Translations under genes and position numbers: made by a program
Shown here: piece after piece, positions 1 to 7,980 of the stretch
How positions within the stretch are numbered: the stretch's first letter is position 1
Layout: each line of letters begins with the position of its first letter
The notes under the pieces: model-generated
Told to the model about the DNA's origin: nothing
The model's database searches: none
The model's input: the letters and a program-made list of their open reading frames with translations, nothing else
NCBI GenBank assembly: GCA_938045565.1
Contig: CALIAZ010000008.1
Location: 1-16,565, forward strand
DNA: 16,565 nt
Origin: an uncultured Atopobium sp.
GTDB lineage: Bacteria; Actinomycetota; Coriobacteriia; Coriobacteriales; Atopobiaceae
Direction of reading: 5' to 3'

Positions 1-1
1 A

Positions 2-3000
2 TATGGCGCTCAAGAAAACAGATGCACCGGTGTTGGCAGCTTTGCTTATGGTGAGCCGCCTTCATTTCAGATTACCTGCTATGAGGCTCGTACGAGTTTT
101 TCTGGTGTAGAAGAGCCTAGCTGGTACAAAGAAGGAGTTGTCTACCAGATTTTTCCCGACAGGTTTGCACGAGATGCAAACTGGCACGAACGTACCAAGC
201 AAGCACTTTCCGTTCCAAGAAATGGGGTTTCTCGCCAGCTGGTTGAAGACTGGGAGAAGACCCCTGAGTATCAACGAGATGCTAACGGCTGCGTGACTGA
301 GTGGGATTTCTACGGCGGATCTTTAGCTGGTATTGAAGAGAAGCTTCCTTATTTGGAAAACCTTGGAATAACTGCGCTTTATTTGAATCCTATCTATGCT
401 GCTTCCAGCAATCATCGCTACGATATTGCGGATTATTTGGAAGTCGATCCCGTGTTGGGCACTGTAGAGGATTTTGAGCGCCTCTGCGTTAAAGCAGCTG
501 AACACGGTATTTCCATTATTTTGGATGGCGTTTTTAATCACTGTGGTGCTGATTCAAAATACTTTAATAAATTCTCTAACTACTCTGAATCAGGAGCAGT
601 TCAGCAGGCTGGCTCAGACTATGACGAGTGGTTTACATTCCATGAGGACGGAACGTATGAGAGCTGGTGGGGTGTTGATGCACTGCCAACTATTGTCTCC
701 GATAACCCCGATTATCAGGAGTTTATTTGTGGCAAGGATGGCGTTATTAGAACGTGGCTGCGTCGTGGAGCTCGCGGTTGGCGCTTAGACGTTGCAGATG
801 AAATCTCCGATTCATTTATACAGAAGATTCGTGCTGCTGCACTTGCAGAGCGTAGCGACGCAGTTATTATCGGAGAGGTCTGGGAGGACGCAAGCAATAA
901 GTGCGCGTACGGAAAACTCAGGCATTATCTGGAAGGTTCTGAGCTCGACGGACCTATGAATTATCCTCTGCGCAAGTCTATTCTTTCATTTTTGATGAAT
1001 GAGGCTGGTGCTGGGGCAACTGCTTTAGCTCTTGAGGAGCTGTGGGAAAACTATCCTCACGAGGCGTTTTATTCTTGCCTGAATGTGTTTGGAACACATG
1101 ATAAAGAGCGCTTAATTAACGTGGTTGCGGGAGCTCCTACTCCAGATTCTCTTTCTGCTCATGAACAGGTAACGTACAGGCTTTCTGCTGATCAGCGCGG
1201 TCTTTCTAAGGCTCGTATGTGGCAGACGGCTATGCTGCAGATGACACTTCCTGGTGTTCCATCAATCTACTACGGCGATGAGATGGGCGTTGAGGGATTT
1301 GTTGACCCAACAAATCGCGCAACTATGCCATGGCCTGGAATCAGTCCTCGTGCTGACTTGGATTACTTGCACATTTATCGCAATGCTATTGCGCTCAGAA
1401 AGACACTTCCTCTGCTGGTAGACGGCTCGTTTGAACCGTTTATTCCAGAGGGTGGTTCAGATGATGTTTTAGCTTTCTGGCGTAGGCCTGTTCAAAAAGA
1501 TGACCAGCAAGAGCAGCAGAATAAAGACGCTTCTGGCATTTGTGTGTTGGTGAACAAGAGTCGCTCAGATGCTAAAACAGTATATGTTTCTGTACCTCAA
1601 AATATGCAGGTCATTGACGTTATTAGCGGCCAAGCTATTCCAGTTAAAGATGGTAAGGCGGAGGTCTTTTTGTGGCAGCTTGGCTGTACCGTTTTAAACG
1701 TTCAGTCAGCTTATAGGTTACAAAAGCCTCTTGAGCCCGGTATGGGTATTCTTGCTCATATCACCTCTTTGCCTGCTAATGAGGATGTTATGATCAAATC
1801 AGGTCAGAAGCCTGGTGTCATTGGAAATGTAACCTCCGAGTTCATCGATTTTCTCGCCAAATCTGGTCAGAAATATTGGCAGATTTTGCCTGTCAGTCCA
1901 ACTGATGAGTACGGTTCTCCTTATGCGGGAATTTCAGCTTTTGCAGGAAACATCAATCTGCTTGACCAAACCGCAATGGAGAAAGTTATTTCTGAGTGCA
2001 ATGACCCTCAGGGCAAGCGAGCTGCTGAGTACCAGGCATTTCTAGCGAGAAACTCGTATTGGCTTGATTCGTATGCAGCATTTTGTGCTATTAAAGACCT
2101 GTTGGGTGAGGGAGTGTGGCAGGAGTGGCCTGAGCAATATCGCAGCTGGTCGAAAGAGCTACTCAAGCGTCCTGAGCTTACTCAAGCAATCGAACTTCAT
2201 CGAAAGCACCAATTTGCTTTTGACGTTATTTGGGGCCAGGCTCTAGCGGAGGCCCACGTTAAAGGCATTCAGATTATTGGCGACATGCCCATGTTTGTTT
2301 CAGAGGATTCCGCTGATGTTTGGGCACATCCAGAGCTCTTTTCATTGGATGCTACTGGTCACACAGAGCTTCAGGCCGGAGCTCCTGCCGACGCATTTTC
2401 TCAAGATGGCCAGCTGTGGGGTAATCCAACGTATAACTGGCAGGCTCATAAAGACGAGGATTATCGTTGGTGGATTGAGCGATTCCGCAGGTCTTTCTAT
2501 CTGTATGACTACACCAGGCTGGACCATTTTATTGGTTTTACGTCTTACTATGCTATTGAGCAAGGAAAGACTGCTGCTGAGGGTTCATTCAAGTTTGGTC
2601 CCGGCCTGGAGCTGTTTGATGTTGCTTATAAGCAGCTTGGACCACTACCTTTTATTGCAGAAGATTTAGGAGCAGTTACTCCTGCTGTCCGAGGATTGCT
2701 TTCTCAGACAGGTTTCCCTGGTATGAGTGTTATCCAGTTTGCTGATGGAAACTGTAGATATTCCTTTGCACCAGCTCAGGAGTCTATTGTGTACAGCGGT
2801 ACCCATGATACGCAAACGCTTATGGGTTTTGTAGAAGCTCATTTTACAGGTGGCCAGGCAACTGATGAATCGCAACAGATTTTTGATCATCTTATGGAGC
2901 AGGTAGTTGGAACTTCTAATGTTGTAGTTATTCTGCCGCTTCAGGATGTTTTGGGCCTTTCTGATGATGCCCGCATGAATATTCCTGGTAAAGCTGAAGG

Positions 3001-3100
3001 AAATTGGTCTTGGCAGGTTAAAAAGGACATGCTCACGATAGAGATTGTTCAGAAACTACAGAGGTTTGTTGAACTGCATCAGAGCAAGCTCGGCGCTTAA
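2..3100 (+). CDS. Bifunctional GH13 alpha-amylase-type / GH77 4-alpha-glucanotransferase fusion (5' end outside window)
   Basis: The frame is open from base 2 with no start needed, so the gene begins upstream; 1032 residues are visible. Numbering here is from the first visible codon. The first part is a GH13 domain of the neopullulanase/cyclomaltodextrinase kind: a WYKEGVVYQIFPDRF entry near residues 41-55, region I DGVFNH (D175, N179, H180), nucleophile D263 in GWRLDVADE, acid/base E292 in IIGEVWE, and transition-state D367 in GTHDKE. A short beta-rich linker follows (about 470-570). The second part, from about residue 575 to the end, is a GH77 amylomaltase (MalQ type): YGSPYAG, nucleophile D841 in RLDHFIGF, acid/base E887 in IAEDLG, and D936 in GTHDTQT. 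All catalytic residues of both domains are present. Expected role: cytoplasmic hydrolysis and disproportionation of maltodextrin or glycogen chains. Hydrolysis versus debranching by the GH13 half cannot be read from sequence. A GTG at 293 lies inside the GH13 barrel and is not the true start. Confidence 0.93.
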   Translation, partial: YGAQENRCTGVGSFAYGEPPSFQITCYEARTSFSGVEEPSWYKEGVVYQIFPDRFARDANWHERTKQALSVPRNGVSRQLVEDWEKTPEYQRDANGCVTEWDFYGGSLAGIEEKLPYLENLGITALYLNPIYAASSNHRYDIADYLEVDPVLGTVEDFERLCVKAAEHGISIILDGVFNHCGADSKYFNKFSNYSESGAVQQAGSDYDEWFTFHEDGTYESWWGVDALPTIVSDNPDYQEFICGKDGVIRTWLRRGARGWRLDVADEISDSFIQKIRAAALAERSDAVIIGEVWEDASNKCAYGKLRHYLEGSELDGPMNYPLRKSILSFLMNEAGAGATALALEELWENYPHEAFYSCLNVFGTHDKERLINVVAGAPTPDSLSAHEQVTYRLSADQRGLSKARMWQTAMLQMTLPGVPSIYYGDEMGVEGFVDPTNRATMPWPGISPRADLDYLHIYRNAIALRKTLPLLVDGSFEPFIPEGGSDDVLAFWRRPVQKDDQQEQQNKDASGICVLVNKSRSDAKTVYVSVPQNMQVIDVISGQAIPVKDGKAEVFLWQLGCTVLNVQSAYRLQKPLEPGMGILAHITSLPANEDVMIKSGQKPGVIGNVTSEFIDFLAKSGQKYWQILPVSPTDEYGSPYAGISAFAGNINLLDQTAMEKVISECNDPQGKRAAEYQAFLARNSYWLDSYAAFCAIKDLLGEGVWQEWPEQYRSWSKELLKRPELTQAIELHRKHQFAFDVIWGQALAEAHVKGIQIIGDMPMFVSEDSADVWAHPELFSLDATGHTELQAGAPADAFSQDGQLWGNPTYNWQAHKDEDYRWWIERFRRSFYLYDYTRLDHFIGFTSYYAIEQGKTAAEGSFKFGPGLELFDVAYKQLGPLPFIAEDLGAVTPAVRGLLSQTGFPGMSVIQFADGNCRYSFAPAQESIVYSGTHDTQTLMGFVEAHFTGGQATDESQQIFDHLMEQVVGTSNVVVILPLQDVLGLSDDARMNIPGKAEGNWSWQVKKDMLTIEIVQKLQRFVELHQSKLGA

Positions 3101-3132
3101 AAGTTAGGCTTCTTTCATATTTCAGTTACAGA

Positions 3133-3167
3133 AAAAGGTCCTTTTCGACTAGCGAGAAGGACCTTTT
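3133..3167. terminator. Bidirectional rho-independent terminator
   Basis: A perfect 11-bp stem, AAAAGGTCCTT (3133-3143) with AAGGACCTTTT (3157-3167), extends inward by four more pairs (one G-U) to a five-base loop at 3148-3152. The plus strand ends in TTTT. The minus strand has five T opposite A 3132-3136. It sits between the convergent GH13-GH77 gene and the histidine kinase gene and can serve both. Confidence 0.9.
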
Positions 3168-3193
3168 ACATGCAGATACTCTTTTTGAGTTCA

Positions 3194-4564
3194 CTATGAC
3201 ATTGTGTGCGGCAAAACGATGGTAAAACGTGTACCTACACCTTCGCGTGAAAGTACCTCAATAGAGCCGTCATGATTATCGACAATCCACTTAGCAATGG
3301 ATAAGCCAAGTCCAGAACTCTCGTTGCTTTCAATACGAGCGTTGTCGGCTCTCCAGAATCTCTCAAAAATATGAGTGGCTGCTGTCTCGGATATGCCCAT
3401 ACCTTCATCTTCGATTGAAACTTGAACGGTTTTCTCGTTATACGCGACATTAAAAGAAATGGTGGTCTGAACAGCAGAATATCGAGCAGCATTTTGCACG
3501 ATGATACGGATAGACTGTTTAATCATGGCGGTATCAGCAAGCACCTGATAGTGATCGTCCGTCAGTGTGCTCTGATCAAATTTCAGCGCATAGTGGTGAG
3601 TAGGATCAATCATTTCCGACTCTTCACATACCTCAGAAGTTATTCGCGCAAGATTAAGCTTAGTCTTTGTGAGGGTATTTCTTCCTGCGTCTCCGCGTGC
3701 TAAGAAGAGGAGCTGTTCAACAAGATCATGCATGTGCTCGCTCTCAGATTTGAGGGCAGCAATGGACTCGTCAAGTACCGCTTCATCTGTCTTACCCCAG
3801 CGATCCAGCATGTCAGTATAACCTCGGATAACAGCTATAGGCGTACGAAGCTCGTGGCTGGCATCGTTGACAAAGCGCATCTGTTGCAATTTTGCTTCTT
3901 GCATACGTTGAAGCAGTTTATTCAAGGCAATCTCAATACTTGCTAAGTCTTGATCACCCGTTTGAATCTTAGGAGCGTTGATATTGGCTTCTTCAATTGC
4001 CTGTTCAAGACTCTTCATTTTCTCGCTTTTGACCAGAACGTCATTTGTTGTAGCTTCGGTAGAAAGAATATCAATATTTACCAGTTGATCGGCTTTAAGT
4101 GCAAGTGTATTGAGGGGCTGAAGAGCTCTTCTGACACGACGCATGTCACCGAAGAATGACAACAGATCAATGATTTCCCAGATAAGGATTGCAATGTACA
4201 TGGGCCAGAAACGAGCTAAGTCTACGCCTAAATCAAATATTTTTGCGCCAAAAGTAGGGCCATGAACAATGTATTTAAGGCTTGAGAGCTCGTGTAAGAA
4301 AGTGAATCCAATAAGAGAAATAGAGTGAGACTCAGTAGGGAAAAATCCTAGGTAAAAAGTACCTTGTGGAACATGCTGGTTATACATATAAATAAAAATC
4401 AGAGCAATATTCACCAGTAAAAAGAGATTAAAGCCAACGTAATTCATCAGTTTACGCCACCAAAATCCCCAGGTAATAACTCCTGCAGTCGAGGAGTCGG
4501 AACGGGTAAAGAAAGGCTTTTTATGCTCTTGTATGGTGGAACGATTATGCTTCTCTGATGACAT
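3194..4564 (-). CDS. Two-component sensor histidine kinase
   Basis: A 456-residue membrane sensor kinase that autophosphorylates on histidine and passes phosphate to the adjacent response regulator. It has a roughly 40-residue basic cytoplasmic N-terminus, TM1 about 41-62, a short outside loop of about 55 residues that is partly hydrophobic (around 80-93), and TM2 about 118-138. The linker resembles a HAMP domain split by some 45 residues: an AS1-like helix at 149-161 and an AS2-like helix at about 207-226. The HisKA domain follows with H237 in DASHELRTP. The ATPase domain has N358 (N box), D386-G390 (DEGMG, G1), FERFWR (F box) and the GLGLSIAK G2 box to about 425. I chose the ATG at 4564 because GGAG lies six bases upstream; a GTG at 4576 would add four residues. 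The start lies inside the regulator gene (20-bp overlap), suggesting translational coupling. The ligand is unknown, though the tiny loop suggests sensing in or at the membrane. Confidence 0.93.
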   Translation of the reverse strand: MSSEKHNRSTIQEHKKPFFTRSDSSTAGVITWGFWWRKLMNYVGFNLFLLVNIALIFIYMYNQHVPQGTFYLGFFPTESHSISLIGFTFLHELSSLKYIVHGPTFGAKIFDLGVDLARFWPMYIAILIWEIIDLLSFFGDMRRVRRALQPLNTLALKADQLVNIDILSTEATTNDVLVKSEKMKSLEQAIEEANINAPKIQTGDQDLASIEIALNKLLQRMQEAKLQQMRFVNDASHELRTPIAVIRGYTDMLDRWGKTDEAVLDESIAALKSESEHMHDLVEQLLFLARGDAGRNTLTKTKLNLARITSEVCEESEMIDPTHHYALKFDQSTLTDDHYQVLADTAMIKQSIRIIVQNAARYSAVQTTISFNVAYNEKTVQVSIEDEGMGISETAATHIFERFWRADNARIESNESSGLGLSIAKWIVDNHDGSIEVLSREGVGTRFTIVLPHTMS

Positions 4565-5249
4565 ATCCGACTCCACGAACAGTAGTAATTAGTTTGATGT
4601 TATAGCGATCGTCAATTTTTGCACGCAGATGAGCAATATGAACATCAACGTTATTAGTTTCTCCGGCAAACTCATAACCCAAAGCTTCAGATGCAATACG
4701 CTCACGGCTCATAACAACACCAACATGTTCCATGAGCATACGAAGTATTTCAAACTCTTTAGTTGTAAGCTCAATCGAATCGTTATTTACACAGACTTCT
4801 CTGCGATCAACATCAAGTGCGACGCCCTTAATTGTAAAGGCGCTTGTAGCAGCTGTTTGAGGAATTGTCGGAGAGTTTAAACTGTCTGCCTCATGATGTT
4901 TGAGGGCTACTCGGATGCGGGCAAGAAGTTCCTCTATTGCAAAAGGCTTGGTGAGGTAGTCATCTGCGCCCGCATCGAGACCAGCTACTTTATCCATAAC
5001 TGAATCACGAGCAGTAAGCATGATAGTTGGCGTGTTTTTCTCGCGACGAATCCTTCTAAGGACTTCTAGACCATTAAGCTGGGGGAGAAGTACATCAAGC
5101 AAGATAAGATCATAGTCATTTGACAGTGCTTTTTCAGCTCCGGTTCTTCCGTCAAGAGCTTTGTCTACCTTATAGCCCTCATGTTTAAGCTCGAGTTCTA
5201 TAAAGCGTGCAATTTTTTCTTCGTCTTCAACGATAAGAACCTTAATCAT
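4545..5249 (-). CDS. OmpR/PhoB-family response regulator
   Basis: A 234-residue DNA-binding response regulator. The receiver domain (about 1-120) has the acidic pocket in VEDEE (D9 region), phospho-acceptor D52 in LILLDVLLP, T79 in IMLTARD and K101 in LTKPF. A variable linker (about 121-138) leads to an OmpR-type winged helix, recognisable by LTTKEFEILRMLMEH, VDVHIAHLRAKID and the C-terminal TTVRGVGYVIRE. It is the cognate partner of the overlapping kinase and lies 53 bp downstream of the DUF4342 gene, so the three are probably one transcript. The ATG at 5249 is preceded by a modest AGG-type site. Targets are unknown; the repeats at 5909-5937 in front of the operon are a candidate autoregulatory site. 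Confidence 0.94.
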   Translation of the reverse strand: MIKVLIVEDEEKIARFIELELKHEGYKVDKALDGRTGAEKALSNDYDLILLDVLLPQLNGLEVLRRIRREKNTPTIMLTARDSVMDKVAGLDAGADDYLTKPFAIEELLARIRVALKHHEADSLNSPTIPQTAATSAFTIKGVALDVDRREVCVNNDSIELTTKEFEILRMLMEHVGVVMSRERIASEALGYEFAGETNNVDVHIAHLRAKIDDRYNIKLITTVRGVGYVIREA

Positions 5250-5302
5250 TTTCTTGCCTAAATTTCGAAGTTTTCTACTTTAGATTTGGAACCAATTGTA
5301 TT

Positions 5303-5845
5303 TTATTTTTTGTCGATAACATCTTTTTTGATGGAACCTGCTGCATCTGCAGCTTTATCCATTGCCTCATTTACATCAACAACAATAGGATAAGCTCCCT
5401 GGATGTGATAGCGCATTTCAAAGAAGAGACCAATGATGAGCAGCCAGAACGTAGCACCCCAGAGGAACAGACCAACAATCGGAATAATTACTGGCATGGC
5501 CATGAACTGCTCGCCACGACGAGTAACAATGAATTTTGTTTCTACACTCTTATGGAAAAGTTCCTTGCACTTTTCCCAAAGAGAAGACATATTCTCTGAG
5601 AAATCAGACTTTTTACTTGATTCTTGGTAGGCAATTTGAGCTGCTTCCATTTCTGGAGAAACGTCTGCCTGTGCAGCTGACTCAGTAGTATAGTTTGCAG
5701 TCTGCTTAGTGGACTTGCCCTGCTTCTCGAGCCAAATAATTGCATCCAGAACATTATCATCACAAGTGTCAAGTGCTACCTTTGCGTCCTCGTAGCTTAC
5801 GCCGCACTTCTCGCGAATTACTTCAACCTTTTCGAGCTTTTCCAT
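5303..5845 (-). CDS. DUF4342-type membrane protein with UBA-like N-terminus
   Basis: A 180-residue protein. Residues 3-44 look like the small three-helix UBA/TS-N-like fold that opens DUF4342 proteins (EKCGVSYEDAKVALD followed by DAIIWLEKQGK). Then comes a polar, probably disordered linker (45-85) and an amphipathic stretch (86-104). A beta-like strand KFIVTRRGEQF leads into one hydrophobic segment of about 25 residues (117-141), closed by FEMRYHIQG. A charged C-terminal tail (about 155-180) follows, a small extension beyond the family core. No signal peptide is seen; the N-terminus is probably cytoplasmic. The family's biochemical function is not known to me. A good AAGGAAG ribosome site precedes the ATG. 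As first gene of a probable operon with a response regulator and kinase, a role as accessory sensor or envelope-stress component is plausible but inferred. Confidence 0.82.
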   Translation of the reverse strand: MEKLEKVEVIREKCGVSYEDAKVALDTCDDNVLDAIIWLEKQGKSTKQTANYTTESAAQADVSPEMEAAQIAYQESSKKSDFSENMSSLWEKCKELFHKSVETKFIVTRRGEQFMAMPVIIPIVGLFLWGATFWLLIIGLFFEMRYHIQGAYPIVVDVNEAMDKAADAAGSIKKDVIDKK

Positions 5846-5869
5846 GATCAGCTTCCTTTCGAGATGTTA

Positions 5870-5886
5870 AAGACGCCTCTCGTCTT
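5870..5886. promoter_or_regulatory. Small inverted repeat in the 5' leader of the DUF4342 gene
   Basis: AAGACG (5870-5875) and CGTCTT (5881-5886) form a perfect 6-bp inverted repeat around CCTCT, about 25 bases upstream of the DUF4342 start. It could be an RNA hairpin near the ribosome site or a protein operator. It lacks a T tract long enough to be a convincing terminator. Confidence 0.35.
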
Positions 5887-5908
5887 CGTGATACATGGTC
5901 TCTTATAA

Positions 5909-5937
5909 AGATTAACCAATTATTGAGGTTAGATTAA
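5909..5937. promoter_or_regulatory. Direct repeat AGATTAA with 22-bp period, candidate response-regulator site
   Basis: AGATTAA occurs at 5909-5915 and again at 5931-5937 (TTAATCT read toward the DUF4342 gene), start to start 22 bp, two helical turns. OmpR/PhoB regulators typically bind direct repeats on one DNA face, and this element sits in front of the operon encoding such a regulator. No experimental consensus is available to me, so this is only positional and structural evidence. Confidence 0.35.
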
Positions 5938-6040
5938 GCTTTCATAAGTATTTTAATGGGATTGTTTACACGTCTCAATTACAGACAGTGGCTTACCATT
6001 TACCGATTACTTACAAAACTAGCTTGTTTTAGCTGTTAAG

Positions 6041-6077
6041 TAGTTTGAAACTAATAAATAGTTATATATAGCTAACT
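6041..6077 (+). promoter_or_regulatory. Candidate promoter with two operator-like dyads upstream of the ABC transporter genes
   Basis: A TTGAAA (6045-6050) is followed 16 bases later by TATAGC (6067-6072), a possible but weak -35/-10 pair. The -35 lies within the perfect palindrome TAGTTTGAAACTA (6041-6053). The -10 lies within AGTTA-N8-TAACT (6060-6077). Overlap of dyads with promoter elements is typical of repressor operators, for example of TetR or MarR proteins. No such regulator is encoded in this window. Confidence 0.35.
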
Positions 6078-6166
6078 TATGGCAGTTAAAGCTTTGCTTT
6101 CTCTGTCAAAGCCAGCCTGAATAACAGACATTACATTGTGAGTTTGTGGCAGGAGGCGGTGTGGGT

Positions 6167-7966
6167 ATGGCAAGTTGTCAGAACCAAAGTGTTCAAGCTA
6201 CTGAGTCCAACCAAAATACAAAACAAGATTCTCAGCAATCAGAAGTAAATCCCGTTGCGGTGTTGCTCGAGTGGTCAGACAGAAAAAGTATGTATGCACT
6301 GTCTGTCATTCTTGCCATTATTGGTGTCTTGGGAGGAATGGTGCCCTACGTTGCTGCAGGCAATATGGTGGTTGGCATCTTTGATGGAATTCAAGAATGG
6401 CCATTTTATCTGCATTGGGGACTTATAGCGGGCCTCAGCTATTTGATAAAGATTATCTTCCACCACCTTTCAACTATCGTTTCTCATAAGGCAACATTTG
6501 CAACAATTGCAAACATGCGTACCCGAGTGGCAAAGAAGCTGACAACTATCCCCATGGGATATGTGCTTGATACTCCTTCGGGCTCCCTCAAACGCCTGTT
6601 AGTCGAGAAGATCGATAGTATTGAAACCACACTTGCTCATGCAGTTCCTGAGCTTACTTCAAACCTTACAGCTGCTTTTGCGGTTTTTGTGTACCTCATT
6701 GTTTTAGATTGGCGTCTTGCCCTTGCCGCATTGCTAACCATAATTGTGGGACTTGCCTGTTTATTAGGCATGATGAAAGACTATGAGTATTGGTATCAGA
6801 ATACTATCGTAACTGGTAAAGAGATGAATAATGCCTCAGTTGAGTATGTGTCAGGAATTGAGGTAATTAAGGCTTTTGGACAGTCCGCAAGTTCTTACGA
6901 GAAGTTCTCAAAGGCTGTTTATGCTTCCGCCCATGCTTTTATTGATTGGATGAGCCACTGCCAAATCTGGCAGGATGCCATGTTGTCAATTGCTCCTGCA
7001 ACGTTAGTAACGGTATTACCCCTTGGATGCTTGTTTGTGCTTCAGGGAACTCTTTCTCCTTCTACTTTTGTTATGTGCGCCGTGCTTTCTTTAGGTATTT
7101 TTCAGCCTCTCTTTGAAGCAATGAGCTTTATGGATTCTCTTGCGCAGGTAGGTTCTGTTGTCAAAGAAATTTCTGAGGTATTGAACTACCCAGATCAGGT
7201 GAGAGCCGAGGTCCCTTGTACACTTGAGGGCACTCAAATTAAGTTAAGTGATGTTCGTTTCTCGTACGGAAGCAATGAAGTAATCCATGGGATTACTTTA
7301 GATATTGAGCCAGGACAAGTTACGGCACTTGTTGGTCCAAGTGGATCTGGTAAGTCAACTGTTGCTCGGCTTATCGCAGGTTTCTGGGATCCAAATGAAG
7401 GATCTGTTTCTATTGGAGGACAAGATATTCGCTCCTGTACTCCATCTCAACTTGTAAACCTCGTAGCTTATGTTGACCAAGATAGTTACCTTTTTGATGA
7501 AACCATTATGGAAAACATCAGAATGGGCAAAAAAGATGCCACCGATGATGAGGTTATTGCCTGTGCAAAAGCTTCTGGCTGCCATAACTTTATCCAATCA
7601 CTTCCTCACGGCTATCAAACGGTTGTAGGAGGCTCAGGTGGGCACCTTTCTGGCGGAGAACGCCAGCGTGTAGCAATTGCACGAGCTATGCTCAAAAATG
7701 CGCTGATTATTATGCTGGATGAAGCAACAGCTTACGCGGATCCAGAATCTGAAGCAGAGGTTGAATCTGCAGTTGCAAAACTGGTAGCTGGTAAAACGCT
7801 GGTAGTTATTGCGCATCGTCTATCAACCGTACAAAATGCCGACAAAATTGTTGTCGTTAATAATGGCTCCATTGAATCTGAGGGTACTCACGAGCAGCTT
7901 ATGGAGACATGTCCGCTCTACGCAACCATGTATCGCGCTCATATCGGCGCACTTGATGAGGCTTAA
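6167..7966 (+). CDS. ABC half-transporter, permease plus ATPase (first subunit of a probable heterodimer)
   Basis: A 599-residue exporter-fold ABC protein. A hydrophilic N-terminus of about 40 residues precedes a six-helix membrane domain (about 42-315) and a C-terminal nucleotide-binding domain. The latter has Walker A GPSGSGKST (K396), a Q-loop region at YVDQD, signature LSGGERQ, Walker B MLDEAT with catalytic E519, and H-loop H550 in IAHRL. All ATPase motifs are canonical. The membrane domain carries the LKRLLVEKID...LAHAVPEL pattern, which by my reading resembles the branch containing the YbtPQ/IrtAB siderophore-type transporters. Export of a drug or peptide is equally possible and the substrate is unknown. 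I chose the ATG at 6167 because AGGAGG lies ten bases upstream (6151-6156); an upstream GTG at 6146 precedes that site and is rejected. The second subunit starts 14 bp after the stop. Confidence 0.9.
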   Translation: MASCQNQSVQATESNQNTKQDSQQSEVNPVAVLLEWSDRKSMYALSVILAIIGVLGGMVPYVAAGNMVVGIFDGIQEWPFYLHWGLIAGLSYLIKIIFHHLSTIVSHKATFATIANMRTRVAKKLTTIPMGYVLDTPSGSLKRLLVEKIDSIETTLAHAVPELTSNLTAAFAVFVYLIVLDWRLALAALLTIIVGLACLLGMMKDYEYWYQNTIVTGKEMNNASVEYVSGIEVIKAFGQSASSYEKFSKAVYASAHAFIDWMSHCQIWQDAMLSIAPATLVTVLPLGCLFVLQGTLSPSTFVMCAVLSLGIFQPLFEAMSFMDSLAQVGSVVKEISEVLNYPDQVRAEVPCTLEGTQIKLSDVRFSYGSNEVIHGITLDIEPGQVTALVGPSGSGKSTVARLIAGFWDPNEGSVSIGGQDIRSCTPSQLVNLVAYVDQDSYLFDETIMENIRMGKKDATDDEVIACAKASGCHNFIQSLPHGYQTVVGGSGGHLSGGERQRVAIARAMLKNALIIMLDEATAYADPESEAEVESAVAKLVAGKTLVVIAHRLSTVQNADKIVVVNNGSIESEGTHEQLMETCPLYATMYRAHIGALDEA

Positions 7967-7980
7967 GGAGGGGAGTAGCA

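Larger units (their letters stand above)
5846..6166. other. Divergent intergenic region between the DUF4342/two-component operon and the ABC transporter operon
   Basis: This AT-rich stretch separates two divergent operons and must contain both promoters. I see no convincing small gene and no tRNA. It holds a 6-bp hairpin near the DUF4342 start (5870-5886), a direct repeat of AGATTAA (5909-5915 and 5931-5937), and two dyads at the likely ABC promoter (6041-6053 and 6060-6077). These are listed separately. Confidence 0.7.

Noticed and set aside
293..295. GTG as the start of the GH13-GH77 gene
   Set aside because: The same frame is open to the left edge and encodes conserved GH13 sequence upstream (WYKEGVVYQIFPDRF), so the true start is outside the window.
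6146..6166. Upstream GTG start for the first ABC subunit
   Set aside because: It would place the AGGAGG ribosome site (6151-6156) inside the coding region; the ATG at 6167 is correctly spaced.
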